NCBI GenBank assembly: GCA_026129405.1
Contig: JAHCID010000003.1
Coordinates: forward strand, 601,691-665,690
Direction of reading: 5' to 3'
From: a bacterium
GTDB taxonomy: Bacteria > Desulfobacterota > Binatia > DP-6
Length of the DNA stretch: 64,000 bases
Part shown: positions 36,322-45,080 of the stretch, in pieces
Numbering within the stretch: position 1 is the first letter of the stretch
Layout: the number at the start of each line of letters is the position of its first letter
Made by a program: the position numbers and the translations under genes
The notes under the pieces: generated by a model
Databases searched by the model: none
Seen by the model: only the letters and a program-made list of their open reading frames with translations
What the model was told of the DNA's origin: nothing

Positions 36322-37569
36322 TCAGTTCACCGTGAGGGTGGTGGAGCCGGTGAAGACGCCGGAGAGGCTCTCCACCTTGACCGTGCAGGCGCCGGAAGCG
36401 CCGGCCGGTACGGTGAAGACCAGCTCCGTGCTCGACTGCGTCACGATGGGGGCCGCGAACGAGTTGAGGCCGCACTGCAGGACCACACCGGTGGCCGCCC
36501 CGAGACCGCAGTTGCCGGTCATGGTGACGTTCTGGCCGACGCTCGCCGTCACCGGCGACAGCGAGTCGAAGCAGGCACAGTTCCCGGTTTCCTCGCAGCA
36601 GAAGCCGCGATCGTTCGAGTCGGCGTTGACCACGTCGCCGAAGTAGCGACCGGTCAGGTTGTTGTTGTGGCCGAGGCGGATGAGACGCTCGGGGGCGCAG
36701 AAGAAGCCGTTGATGTCGGAGTCGCGGCCGAAGCCGATGACGCCCCCACCGTTGCCGAAGACCTCGATCTTGCCGCAGTCCTGAGCCGGCGCCGGGCCGA
36801 AATCGGTGCCGTTCTTCAGGTCCATGTCGCCGTTCAGATAGATCGTCGTCTTCCCCGATGCGGTGATGTCGGCGTTCTGCCCGGCGAGCAGGTTACAGAC
36901 GGTGTAGGTCCCGCCGATGAAGTTCAGCTTGGCGGCATTCTGGATCGAGATGTTACCCCAGACGCCCGGCGCGAGGTCGCAGATGCCGTTGCCAGGAATC
37001 GGATCGTTGATGATGACCGGGCAGTCCGAGTTCGGCAGCACGACGATCGACTTGGTCAGATCGCAGGCGGGGAACTGGGCGGGGAAGCCGCAAGCGGCAT
37101 ACAGGTCGCCGTAGTCCGGCACGCACTGCTGGTTCTGCGTCCGGCAGCTCGGCACGCCGTCGCCGTCGACGTCGCCGAGGATCGGCGGCACCCAGGACTG
37201 CACCGGCGGCGCACCGATGGTGACGTTCGGCAGACCGGACGGCCGGTTGGAGAACAGCTGCCAGATCGACGCCCCGGGCCGGTTGAACCGGGTCATGTCG
37301 CCGACGATCTGCGAGCCCCGGTCGTAGGTGGCGTTTTCGTGCGTGACCACGCCGCACGACGAGTTCGTCGCCGGCTGGGCGCAGTTCGCGCCCGTGTTGC
37401 ACGCACCGTTCAGTTTGAAGTTCTTCAGGCTGACGTTGGTCATCCCGAAGATGAAGTACGACCCGAGGTCGCGCTTCAGCGGCTGCGCCGACGCGACCTG
37501 CGCGCCGACCGCGAGCGTTGCTGCGACCACGATCGCAGCCCGGCCGAGCCGGCTCGTACGAGCTCCCAT
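36322..37569 (-). CDS. Secreted cysteine-rich TIG-ending protein, paralog 3 of 3 (first in the unit)
   Basis: 415 residues. Signal peptide to VASA, then QPLKRDLGSYFIFG, CNTGANC, GSQIVGD and WQLFSN. It carries a 20-residue insert with a Ca-type DVDGDGVPSC loop (about residue 130). The beta-rich region includes CAPERLIRLGHNNNLTGRYFGDVVNADSNDRG. A CCEETGNCACFDSLSP cluster and a TIG-like last domain (FTVPAGASGAC) follow. SD AAGGAGGG lies six bases before the ATG. First of three tandem paralogs; the promoter candidate upstream is at 37625-37655. Function unknown. Confidence 0.75.
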   Translation of the reverse strand: MGARTSRLGRAAIVVAATLAVGAQVASAQPLKRDLGSYFIFGMTNVSLKNFKLNGACNTGANCAQPATNSSCGVVTHENATYDRGSQIVGDMTRFNRPGASIWQLFSNRPSGLPNVTIGAPPVQSWVPPILGDVDGDGVPSCRTQNQQCVPDYGDLYAACGFPAQFPACDLTKSIVVLPNSDCPVIINDPIPGNGICDLAPGVWGNISIQNAAKLNFIGGTYTVCNLLAGQNADITASGKTTIYLNGDMDLKNGTDFGPAPAQDCGKIEVFGNGGGVIGFGRDSDINGFFCAPERLIRLGHNNNLTGRYFGDVVNADSNDRGFCCEETGNCACFDSLSPVTASVGQNVTMTGNCGLGAATGVVLQCGLNSFAAPIVTQSSTELVFTVPAGASGACTVKVESLSGVFTGSTTLTVN

Positions 37570-37624
37570 TGATTGCCCTCCTTCGCAACGAGGCGACCGC
37601 GGTTCGTACGGCGCCCGGGGCGCA

Positions 37625-37655
37625 TAGGTAGCACGAACCGTACCTCGACTGTCAA
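37625..37655 (-). promoter_or_regulatory. Promoter candidate for the three-paralog operon
   Basis: Minus strand TTGACA (37650-37655, a perfect -35) followed by GTGCTACCTA ending at 37625. The spacer is 17-19 bases depending on how the -10 is read. The leader of about 50 bases contains a strong SD. This is the best -35 in the window and suggests high expression. Confidence 0.5.
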
Positions 37656-37694
37656 GAAAAATGGGAGGGCAGAAGCGCGGAATCCCGTCGGAAT

Positions 37695-38993
37695 CTACAA
37701 TCGGATTACGTTGTCACCCGTGCATCCCTGCAAGGCGTTGCGGGTATCCACGACCAGCGGCGCGGCCTTCTGGATAGCAGCATAGTCGATCCCCGGGTGC
37801 GCCGTGAGGATCACCACGCAATCGATCGCCCCCATGAACCCGTTCTTGGCCTCGACCGAGCTCAGCTCGAAGCCCTCGTCGTGCATGTGGGGAATATAGG
37901 GATCCGTGTAGGAGAGGATCGCGCCCTTCTCCTGGAGGAGCTTCATCACGGTCAGGGCGGGCGACTCCCGGATGTCATTGACGCCGGCCTTATAGGCGAC
38001 GCCCATCACGTGGATGCGCGACCCGCGCACGCTCTTCTGGTGCCGATTGAGCGCGTCGGTGACCTTCTCCACCACGAAGCGCGGCATGCTCTCGTTGATG
38101 GCGCCGGCGAGCTCGATGAAGCGGGCGTCGAAGCCATTCATCTTCGCCTTCCACGAGAGGTAGAACGGATCGATCGGGATGCAGTGCCCGCCGAGGCCCG
38201 GGCCGGGGTAGAACGGCATGAACCCGAACGGCTTGGTCTTGGCGGCGTCGATCACCTCCCAGACGTCGACGTTGAGGGCACCGCACATCTGCGCGAGCTC
38301 GTTCACGAGGCCGATGTTGACGCTGCGGAAGGTGTTCTCGAGCAGCTTCACCATCTCCGCGACCTGGGTCGACGACACCGGGATCACCGTGTCGACCGAC
38401 GCCTCGTAGAGGCTCTTCGCGACCTGGGCGCAGGAGGGCGTCGTGCCGCCCACCACCTTCGGGATGTTCTTGGTGTTGAAGCGCTCGTTGCCCGGGTCGA
38501 TGCGCTCGGGCGAGAACGCGAGCGCGAAGTCGGTGCCGACCTCGAGCCCCGACGACTCGAGCGCGGGGCGCACGACCTCGTCGGTCGTGCCCGGGTAGGT
38601 GGTGCTCTCGAGAATCACCAGCATGCCCTTGTGCAGGTACTGCTTGATCTCGTTCACCGCCGAGACGACGTAGGTGAGGTCCGGATCCTTCGTCTTCCGC
38701 AGCGGCGTCGGCACGCAGATGTTCACCGTGTCGAGCTCGCGGATGACGGAGAAGTCGTTCGTCGCGCGGAACTTGCCGGCCTTCACCGGCTCCGCGATCT
38801 CTTCGTCCTTGGTGTCGACGATGTACGACTTGCCGGCGTTGATCGCCTTGATCTTGCTCTCGTCGAGATCGATGCCGGTCACCTTGAACCCGGCGCGCGC
38901 CAGCTCGAGGGCGAGCGGCAGCCCGACGTAGCCGAGTCCGATCACGCCGCAATGCGCCTCGCGGCGCTCGATCTTCTTGATGAGGTCCTGCAT
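37695..38993 (-). CDS. UDP-glucose/GDP-mannose dehydrogenase family (WbpA/VipA-like UDP-N-acetylglucosamine dehydrogenase)
   Basis: 432 residues. NAD-binding GVIGLGYVGLPLALELARAG, NICVPTPL, ESTTYPGTT, AFSPERIDPGN and the catalytic Cys in PGPGLGGHCIPIDP (about residue 266). The insert pattern fits the WbpA/VipA group that oxidises UDP-HexNAc at C6 rather than UDP-glucose; assignment of substrate is inference. It makes a uronic acid donor for LPS or capsule. It follows the CobW gene by 12 bases. Confidence 0.9.
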   Translation of the reverse strand: MQDLIKKIERREAHCGVIGLGYVGLPLALELARAGFKVTGIDLDESKIKAINAGKSYIVDTKDEEIAEPVKAGKFRATNDFSVIRELDTVNICVPTPLRKTKDPDLTYVVSAVNEIKQYLHKGMLVILESTTYPGTTDEVVRPALESSGLEVGTDFALAFSPERIDPGNERFNTKNIPKVVGGTTPSCAQVAKSLYEASVDTVIPVSSTQVAEMVKLLENTFRSVNIGLVNELAQMCGALNVDVWEVIDAAKTKPFGFMPFYPGPGLGGHCIPIDPFYLSWKAKMNGFDARFIELAGAINESMPRFVVEKVTDALNRHQKSVRGSRIHVMGVAYKAGVNDIRESPALTVMKLLQEKGAILSYTDPYIPHMHDEGFELSSVEAKNGFMGAIDCVVILTAHPGIDYAAIQKAAPLVVDTRNALQGCTGDNVIRL

Positions 38994-39005
38994 GGTGCTG
39001 GTCTC

Positions 39006-39956
39006 CTAGGCTCCGACGTGGTCGGCACGCGGCGCCGGCTCACGCTCGCAATTCGCGAGCGCGGCCCGCAGCGCGGGCTCGTGGTTCGCGAGGTCACGGC
39101 CGATGAACACGGCCTGGTTCTCCGGGATGGTGGGTAGCTTCACCCAGTTGAGCTCCCATCGCCCGCAGGTGAAGTTGAAGAGACATTGCCAATCGCGCCC
39201 GGCGATCTGCACGAGGCCCTTGGCGCGTACGACCTCGCGCGGCAGATGCGCGAGGAAGTGCTCGAAGGCGTCCTGGTCGAGCGGCCGCGCGGATCGGTAG
39301 GCGAAGCTGCCGAAACGGTCGGCGTGCAGATGCCCGCTGTGACTCCGCGCGCGCTCGCGGTACGTGGCGACGCCCGTCGCGAAAAGGACGTCGCTGTCGA
39401 TCGCGCCGCGCACGGTCTGGAAGCGCGTGGCGCGATCGTTGCGCGCGCCGAGCGTCGCCTCCACGCGCGCGAGCGCGTCCGCCGAGACGAGGTCGAGCTT
39501 GTTCACGACGAGGAAGTCGGCGGCCTCGATCTGTGCGTGGGCGACTTCGGTCTCGCGCAGATGCTGCTCGACGTTGGCGGCGTCGACGACCGTGACGATC
39601 GCGTCGAGCCCGAGCCCTGCCCCCTTCACGCGTTGCGCGAGCGGCTCGGGATCGGCGAGGCCCGTGGACTCGATGACGATCAGGTGGGGGCGCGTGGTCT
39701 CGACGATCTGCTGCACGGCGAGGTCGAAGCGGTAGTCGTCGATCGTGCAGCAGATGCAGCCACTCGAGAGCTCGACCATCTTCTCCACCGCGGAAAGCCC
39801 CGTCACGACGCGTCCGTCGATGCCGATGTCGCCGATCTCGTTCATGATCACGGCGACCGGCTTCCCCTGGAGGCCGTGGTCGAGCACGTGCCGCAGGAGA
39901 GTCGTCTTCCCGCTTCCGAGGAAGCCGGTGAGGATGTCGACGGCAACCGTAGGCAT
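39006..39956 (-). CDS. CobW/COG0523 family GTPase metallochaperone
   Basis: 316 residues. Walker A is GFLGSGKTT (residues 10-18). The metal-binding GCICC is at about 66-70, ESTGLADP and NKLDLV are the other G-motifs, and a His-poor C-terminal CobW_C domain ends with FIGRDL. These proteins deliver zinc or other metals to target enzymes. Its own promoter candidate is at 39984-40012. Placement before a nucleotide-sugar dehydrogenase is unusual and gives no clear target. Confidence 0.88.
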   Translation of the reverse strand: MPTVAVDILTGFLGSGKTTLLRHVLDHGLQGKPVAVIMNEIGDIGIDGRVVTGLSAVEKMVELSSGCICCTIDDYRFDLAVQQIVETTRPHLIVIESTGLADPEPLAQRVKGAGLGLDAIVTVVDAANVEQHLRETEVAHAQIEAADFLVVNKLDLVSADALARVEATLGARNDRATRFQTVRGAIDSDVLFATGVATYRERARSHSGHLHADRFGSFAYRSARPLDQDAFEHFLAHLPREVVRAKGLVQIAGRDWQCLFNFTCGRWELNWVKLPTIPENQAVFIGRDLANHEPALRAALANCEREPAPRADHVGA

Positions 39957-39983
39957 GCAGCGGCGATCCGGGGGGTACCGTCT

Positions 39984-40012
39984 GAGTTAGCGGGATTCCA
40001 TCTGGGTATCAA
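39984..40012 (-). promoter_or_regulatory. Promoter candidate for cobW-like and dehydrogenase genes
   Basis: Minus strand TTGATA (40007-40012), a 17-base spacer and TAACTC (39984-39989), 27 bases before the ATG. No Zur-type palindrome was seen. Confidence 0.45.
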
Positions 40013-40027
40013 ACCATGCGCAGCGCG

Positions 40028-41914
40028 TCATGACGCTCCGCCATCGCGCCCGGGCGGCGGCGGGAGCGCATACAGAGCGAAGCCGCCGGCCTCGACGATG
40101 GGGACCCCGCTCCGGGCGACGAGGTCGCGCCAGATTCCCGTCACACGCGCCTCGTACGGGTCCTCGCGCGCCTGCAATCCCTCCACGTCGACGGCGACGT
40201 AGCCCGCCCCGAGACGACGGATATCTGACACCAGGACGTCCGCGGACGGGAGCGTGCGATAGTCGACGAGCCCCTGCTCGAGATAGCTGAGGAGCACGAA
40301 CGGCCGCTCGATGTAGTACGGGTGCGGTATCTTCTCGAGGACCACGACGCGGCCGTCGGACGGAATGGCGGCGTTGGCCTCGCTCCAGAAGACCCAGCGC
40401 GGCGAGTACCGGCGCAGGAACGTCGTGTCGTCCATACGGCCGACGGCGACGCGCACCTGATCCGGCCACATGGGCCGCGCGACGCGCAGGCCGATCAGCG
40501 CCAGATTGCCGGCGATGGTGACGCCGACGAGGGCGGCGAACACGCGCCGGCCGCACACCGCCTGCCCCGCCGGGACGCAGGCGGCCAGCGCGAGCATCAC
40601 GCCGGGCAGGACGTAGCGCGGGTGGGCCCAGGCGCCGCCGGCGATGATGGCGACGAAGGCGACGCCGACCGCCGCGGTGCCGAGCACTGCGGCCCGTCGC
40701 CGCCGCACGAGCAGCACCCCGGGCAGGAACGCGAGCAGCAGGGGGCTGATGTCGAACGCCGAGCGCGACGTGTTTTCGAAGGCCTCGGGATGCATCGTGA
40801 GGTCCCACGGAAAGCGGAGCACGTCGAGCCCGCCGTACGCACTGCCGGCACGGCGGGCGGCGTACGTCCTCTGGTACCACTGGTAGTACTCGTCGAGATA
40901 CGCGCCGGCCTCGGCGCTCCAGTATCGGCCCGGGAAGAGCCCGTGGCCGAACGGATAGATCGGGTTGCCGGTCTCGACGGCGTTGCGCACGTACCAGGGA
41001 AGCGCCACCGCGAGCACGAGGAGCCCGAACCCGAGCGCGGCGGCGAACGCGCGCCCGGGAGCCCAGCGTCGCCGCGCCATGACGGCGAGCACCCCGAGTC
41101 CGACGAGCGTCGGCAGCAGGAGGCCCATCACCTTCGTCGCCCCGGCCAGGCCGGCGAACAGCGCGGCGCGGCGGAGGTCGCTCGCCGCCGCACCCCAGGC
41201 CCAGTCGAGGAACGCGCGCACGGACAGCGCGGCGAAGGCGACTACGGGGAGATCCGCGCCGGCCCGGCTCATGAGCGACCAGCTCATCGGCAGGGTCCAC
41301 ACGACGAGCCCCGCGAACGGCGCGATCCGGCGGTCGAAGTGGCGGCGCACCAGGCCGGCGAGCGCGAGCGCGGCGATCACGCCCGAGACGCCGCTCAGCA
41401 GCCGCGCGAGAACGTCGCCGCGCAGCACGAACGCGCCCGCGAAGAGGAAGTTCTCGAGGAACTGCTGCTGACCCCAGAACGTCCAGGGCGTCGCCACGAG
41501 GCCGCCCGCCTGCGCCCAGAGTCGGGGATAGGCGAGCTGGTACTTCGTCTGGTCGCCGCCGACCGCCGGCGCCAGCATCATCGGGATCTCGGCGAGCCCG
41601 ACGCCGAGGCCCACCGCGACCGCGCCCCATACGAGCGCGCCGTGCGGCGGCCGCAGCGCGCGCACCGCACCCACCAGATCGCGGGCACCGACGACCAGCA
41701 TGACGCCCAACGCGACCGCGACCGGCGTCGCGCGCAGGTGCCCCGTGGCCGCACATACGAGACTCACCGCGGCCAGGATCGCGAGCCCGACCGTGAGGCC
41801 CTCGAGCAGATGGTCGGCTGCGTCGCGCGACCGGGCCCGCAACAGCCGCTGGGCGAGCAACCCGCTGCCGGCACACGCCGGCAGCAGCACGAGGAGCAGC
41901 GCGAGATCCGTCAC
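40028..41914 (-). CDS. GT39-like polytopic membrane glycosyltransferase
   Basis: 628 residues with 11 or more transmembrane segments and a soluble C-terminal domain of about 130 residues. The first large loop holds GGDQTKYQLAYP (Asp 121), the position of the catalytic acidic motif in ArnT/PMT-type GT-C enzymes. PWYVRNAVETGNPIYPF and HPRYVLPG are typical of this group. It uses polyprenyl-phosphate sugars on the periplasmic side in known members. The GTG start overlaps the stop of a 45-residue membrane peptide (GTGA). Confidence 0.82.
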   Translation of the reverse strand: MTDLALLLVLLPACAGSGLLAQRLLRARSRDAADHLLEGLTVGLAILAAVSLVCAATGHLRATPVAVALGVMLVVGARDLVGAVRALRPPHGALVWGAVAVGLGVGLAEIPMMLAPAVGGDQTKYQLAYPRLWAQAGGLVATPWTFWGQQQFLENFLFAGAFVLRGDVLARLLSGVSGVIAALALAGLVRRHFDRRIAPFAGLVVWTLPMSWSLMSRAGADLPVVAFAALSVRAFLDWAWGAAASDLRRAALFAGLAGATKVMGLLLPTLVGLGVLAVMARRRWAPGRAFAAALGFGLLVLAVALPWYVRNAVETGNPIYPFGHGLFPGRYWSAEAGAYLDEYYQWYQRTYAARRAGSAYGGLDVLRFPWDLTMHPEAFENTSRSAFDISPLLLAFLPGVLLVRRRRAAVLGTAAVGVAFVAIIAGGAWAHPRYVLPGVMLALAACVPAGQAVCGRRVFAALVGVTIAGNLALIGLRVARPMWPDQVRVAVGRMDDTTFLRRYSPRWVFWSEANAAIPSDGRVVVLEKIPHPYYIERPFVLLSYLEQGLVDYRTLPSADVLVSDIRRLGAGYVAVDVEGLQAREDPYEARVTGIWRDLVARSGVPIVEAGGFALYALPPPPGRDGGAS

Positions 41915-42048
41915 GGCGCTCCCGGAAGCCGCAGGGCCCAGTAGGCGACGAACACGAGGAGCGCCCAGGCCGCGAGGACGACCCGGGCGATCCGCCGCCC
42001 GCGTCCGTCAGAAGACGAAGGGAAGGAGGCGTTTGGCCTGTGCGGCAT
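41911..42048 (-). CDS. 45-residue single-pass membrane peptide overlapping the GT39-like gene
   Basis: ATG 42046-42048, TGA 41911-41913. A basic N-terminal half (GRGRRIAR) precedes a clear membrane helix (VVLAAWALLVFVAYWAL) and the short tail RLPGAP. GGAG lies ten bases upstream. The 5' end overlaps the methyltransferase stop by 41 bases and the 3' end overlaps the GT start as GTGA, as expected for translational coupling. No family known to me. It could be a small subunit of the membrane transferase, or only a translational coupler. Confidence 0.5.
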   Translation of the reverse strand: MPHRPNASFPSSSDGRGRRIARVVLAAWALLVFVAYWALRLPGAP

Positions 42049-42583
42049 AGCGCGAGTACTCCGGGTAGATGCGAGCGAGCGCACGTTCCTCGAGCACGAT
42101 GCGGCGCGCGAGGACGACGACGGCAGGGACGGCGAGCCAGACCACCCAGCGACTGCCGAGGGTGAGCGGTGCGCCGATCGCGATCAGCCCCTGCCCGACG
42201 TACATCGGATGTCGGAGCCAGCGATATGGACCGCCGGTCACGAGCGGCACACCGGGACGTGGCTCGGTGAGGGGCGACAGCGCCTCGCCGAGCGCGCGGC
42301 CGCCGAGCCGATACAACGCGACGCCGGCCGTGAACGCGGCCAGCCCGACGAGACGACCGCGCGCCGGTCCCGTGTGGATCAGCGCTTCCACGGGTGCTCC
42401 GGCGAGAATCACGGCGAAGAGGCGGTGGTGCAGCCGGATCAACCCCAGCGGGTCGTCGGCTGCGGGCAGGATCGGCGTGCGCGGCACGGCAGCGGGCGAC
42501 GTCTGCACGCGCACGAAGAGCACCACGAGGAGCACGGCGTAGGCGACGCCCCAGATCACCGTAGCTCCGTTCGCTTGCAGCAT
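42008..42583 (-). CDS. Isoprenylcysteine carboxyl methyltransferase-like membrane protein
   Basis: 191 residues from ATG 42583 (an open frame runs further up to 42775 without hydrophobic or conserved sequence). Five hydrophobic segments and the ICMT/PEMT signature VTGGPYRWLRHPMYVG (SAM-binding) with EERALARIYPEYSRYA near the end. Members methylate prenylcysteines or lipids; targets in bacteria are mostly unknown. No clear SD. Confidence 0.8.
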   Translation of the reverse strand: MLQANGATVIWGVAYAVLLVVLFVRVQTSPAAVPRTPILPAADDPLGLIRLHHRLFAVILAGAPVEALIHTGPARGRLVGLAAFTAGVALYRLGGRALGEALSPLTEPRPGVPLVTGGPYRWLRHPMYVGQGLIAIGAPLTLGSRWVVWLAVPAVVVLARRIVLEERALARIYPEYSRYAAQAKRLLPFVF

Positions 42584-42859
42584 GACGCCGCGGGGCGCGC
42601 GCGCGTCGCCCCCCTCCCGGCGCATGCCACGCGTCGCCGGCACGGATCGGCGCCCGCCGCGGCTCGGCGGGACCCGGATGCGAACGACGCCGCTCTCGCA
42701 GACATGAGGAAGAGCGTACGCGAGAACGACCGGCCGAGACGCGGCTGCTCCAGCGGTACGGGCTCCACCGTGCACGCGTCTCGCGCGAGATGCGAGCCTC
42801 GGCCGAGCCCGGCAAAAGCTGCCCAGCTCAGCCGCTCGACGGCATCCGGACCCGGCCCG

Positions 42860-43180
<321 letters not shown>

Positions 43181-43240
43181 CGCCCCGCTCCCTGTCGGCT
43201 GTCGCTAACGATCGTCCCGTTCCGGGTGCCGGGCGGCTGC

Positions 43241-44959
43241 TCAGCCCTTCTGCTTGTCCCGCTGCTCGAGCTCGCCGGGCATGATGTCGGCGAACGAGAA
43301 CTTCGCCGCTTCCTGCTCCCGCTTCAAGTGCGCCTGGAACTCCTCGCGCTCCTCGCTGCGGCGCAGCGCCTTGATCGACAGGGCGATGCGCTTTTCGCGT
43401 GGATCGACCTGCGTGACCTCGGCCTCGACCTCGTCGCCGATCTTGTAGAGCGACGCCGGGCGGTCCACCCGCTCGGTCGAGAGCTGCGAGACGTGGATCA
43501 GGCCCTCGACGCCCTCTTCGATCTCGACGAAGACGCCGAAGTCGGTGACGCTCGAGACCTTGCCGCGGATGCGCGTGCCGTTCGGATAGCGCTTCGGCAC
43601 CGCCGACCACGGGTCCTCGCTCAGCTGCTTGATGCCGAGCGAGATGCGCTCGTTGTCGACGTCGATGCCGAGCACGACCGCCTCGACGTCGTCGCCCTTC
43701 TTGAAGAACTCCGACGGGTGCTTGACCTTCTTCGTCCAGTGGAGGTCGGAGACGTGCACGAGGCCGTCGATCCCCTCCTCGAGCTCGACGAAGACGCCGA
43801 AATCGGTGATGCTCTTCACCTTGCCGGTGATCCGGCTGTTCACCGGGTGGTTGATGCGGACCATCTCCCACGGGTTCGGCTCGGTCTGCTTGAGGCCCAG
43901 CGAGATGCGCCGGTTGTGCGGGTCGATGTCGAGGATCTGGACCTCGACCTCCTGCCCAGGCTCGAGCACCTTCGACGGGTGCGTCACGCGCTTCGTCCAC
44001 GACATCTCGGAGACGTGGATGAGGCCCTCGAGCCCCGCCTCGATCTCGACGAACGCGCCGTAGTCGGTGAGGCTGACGACCTTGCCCTTCACGCGCGCGC
44101 CGGGGGGGTAGCGCTCGCTCACCGTCGACCACGGGTCGGGCATGATCTGCTTCATGCCGAGCGACACGCGCTCGCGCTCCGCGTCGTACTTGAGGACGAC
44201 GACCTTCACGTGATCGCCGACGTTCACGAGCTCGGACGGATGGCCGACGCGAGCCCACGACATGTCGGTCACGTGGAGCAGGCCGTCGATGCCGCCCAGA
44301 TCGACGAAGGCGCCGTAGTCGGTGATGTTCTTCACCGTGCCCTCGAGGATGACGCCTTCCTCGAGCACCTTCAGCGTCTCTTCCTTCAGCGCCGTGCGCT
44401 CCTTCTCGAGCACCATGCGCCGGGAGACGACGACGTTCCCCCGCGAGCGGTTGAACTTCAGGATGGCGAAGCGGCCGCGCTGGCCGATGTAGCGATCCAG
44501 GTTGCGGGCCGGCCGGATGTCGGCGTGCGAGCCGGGCAGGAAGGCGGGCACGCCGATGTCGACCTTGAGGCCGCCCTTCACCTTGCCGACGATCGCGCCC
44601 TCGATGGGCTGCTCTTCCTGGAAGGCGCGCTCGATGTCGCGCCACACGACGAACTGCAGCGCCTTCTGACGGGAGAGGTGAATGCCACCGCTCTCGGAGT
44701 CGCTGCCTTCGAAGTAGACGTCGACCTGCTCGCCTTCCTCGACGGTCATCTCGCCGTCGCGGGTCTGGAACTCATGGATCGGAACGGAGCCCTCGCACTT
44801 GTAGCCAATGTCGACGGTGACGCTGTCGCGTCCGATATGGACGACTCGGCCCGACACGATCTCACCCGGCTTGGGGCTCTTGAGACTCTGCTCGAAGAGG
44901 GAGGCGAAATCCTCTTCGGCTCCGGTCTCGAAACCGGGCTTCTCCGACGACACGGACAT
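43241..44959 (-). CDS. rpsA: 30S ribosomal protein S1
   Basis: 572 residues from ATG 44959 with SD AGGGGGT. Six S1 OB-fold repeats at about 32-98, 118-182, 201-270, 287-356, 373-443 and 460-530. The last four carry the FVE(I/L)..G..GL(I/V)HVS pattern. Binds mRNA on the small subunit. The frame is open upstream to 45079 but those residues are not S1-like. Its own promoter candidate is at 45020-45048. Confidence 0.95.
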   Translation of the reverse strand: MSVSSEKPGFETGAEEDFASLFEQSLKSPKPGEIVSGRVVHIGRDSVTVDIGYKCEGSVPIHEFQTRDGEMTVEEGEQVDVYFEGSDSESGGIHLSRQKALQFVVWRDIERAFQEEQPIEGAIVGKVKGGLKVDIGVPAFLPGSHADIRPARNLDRYIGQRGRFAILKFNRSRGNVVVSRRMVLEKERTALKEETLKVLEEGVILEGTVKNITDYGAFVDLGGIDGLLHVTDMSWARVGHPSELVNVGDHVKVVVLKYDAERERVSLGMKQIMPDPWSTVSERYPPGARVKGKVVSLTDYGAFVEIEAGLEGLIHVSEMSWTKRVTHPSKVLEPGQEVEVQILDIDPHNRRISLGLKQTEPNPWEMVRINHPVNSRITGKVKSITDFGVFVELEEGIDGLVHVSDLHWTKKVKHPSEFFKKGDDVEAVVLGIDVDNERISLGIKQLSEDPWSAVPKRYPNGTRIRGKVSSVTDFGVFVEIEEGVEGLIHVSQLSTERVDRPASLYKIGDEVEAEVTQVDPREKRIALSIKALRRSEEREEFQAHLKREQEAAKFSFADIMPGELEQRDKQKG

Positions 44960-45019
44960 CAAGCGGGTACCCCCTGTGCGCGGGAATGAACGCGGCAATG
45001 ACGCGGGCGCAACCGGGGT

Positions 45020-45048
45020 TCCATAGTCCTGTTCCACCACGGATTCAA
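45020..45048 (-). promoter_or_regulatory. Promoter candidate in front of rpsA
   Basis: Minus strand TTGAAT (45043-45048), a 17-base spacer and TATGGA (45020-45025) in the 121-base gap between cmk and rpsA. It leaves a leader of about 55 bases with an SD. rpsA-ihfB may thus be transcribed apart from the aro genes. Confidence 0.45.
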
Positions 45049-45080
45049 GGGCATCCGCCGCCACGCGGTTCCACGCCACC

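Noticed and set aside
42584-42859. Possible gene or extended N-terminus between ihfB and the methyltransferase (the longest gap, 276 bases)
   Set aside because: The open frame from 42775 gives a non-hydrophobic, non-conserved Arg/Gly-rich text, and no SD or promoter was found. I see nothing supportable in it.
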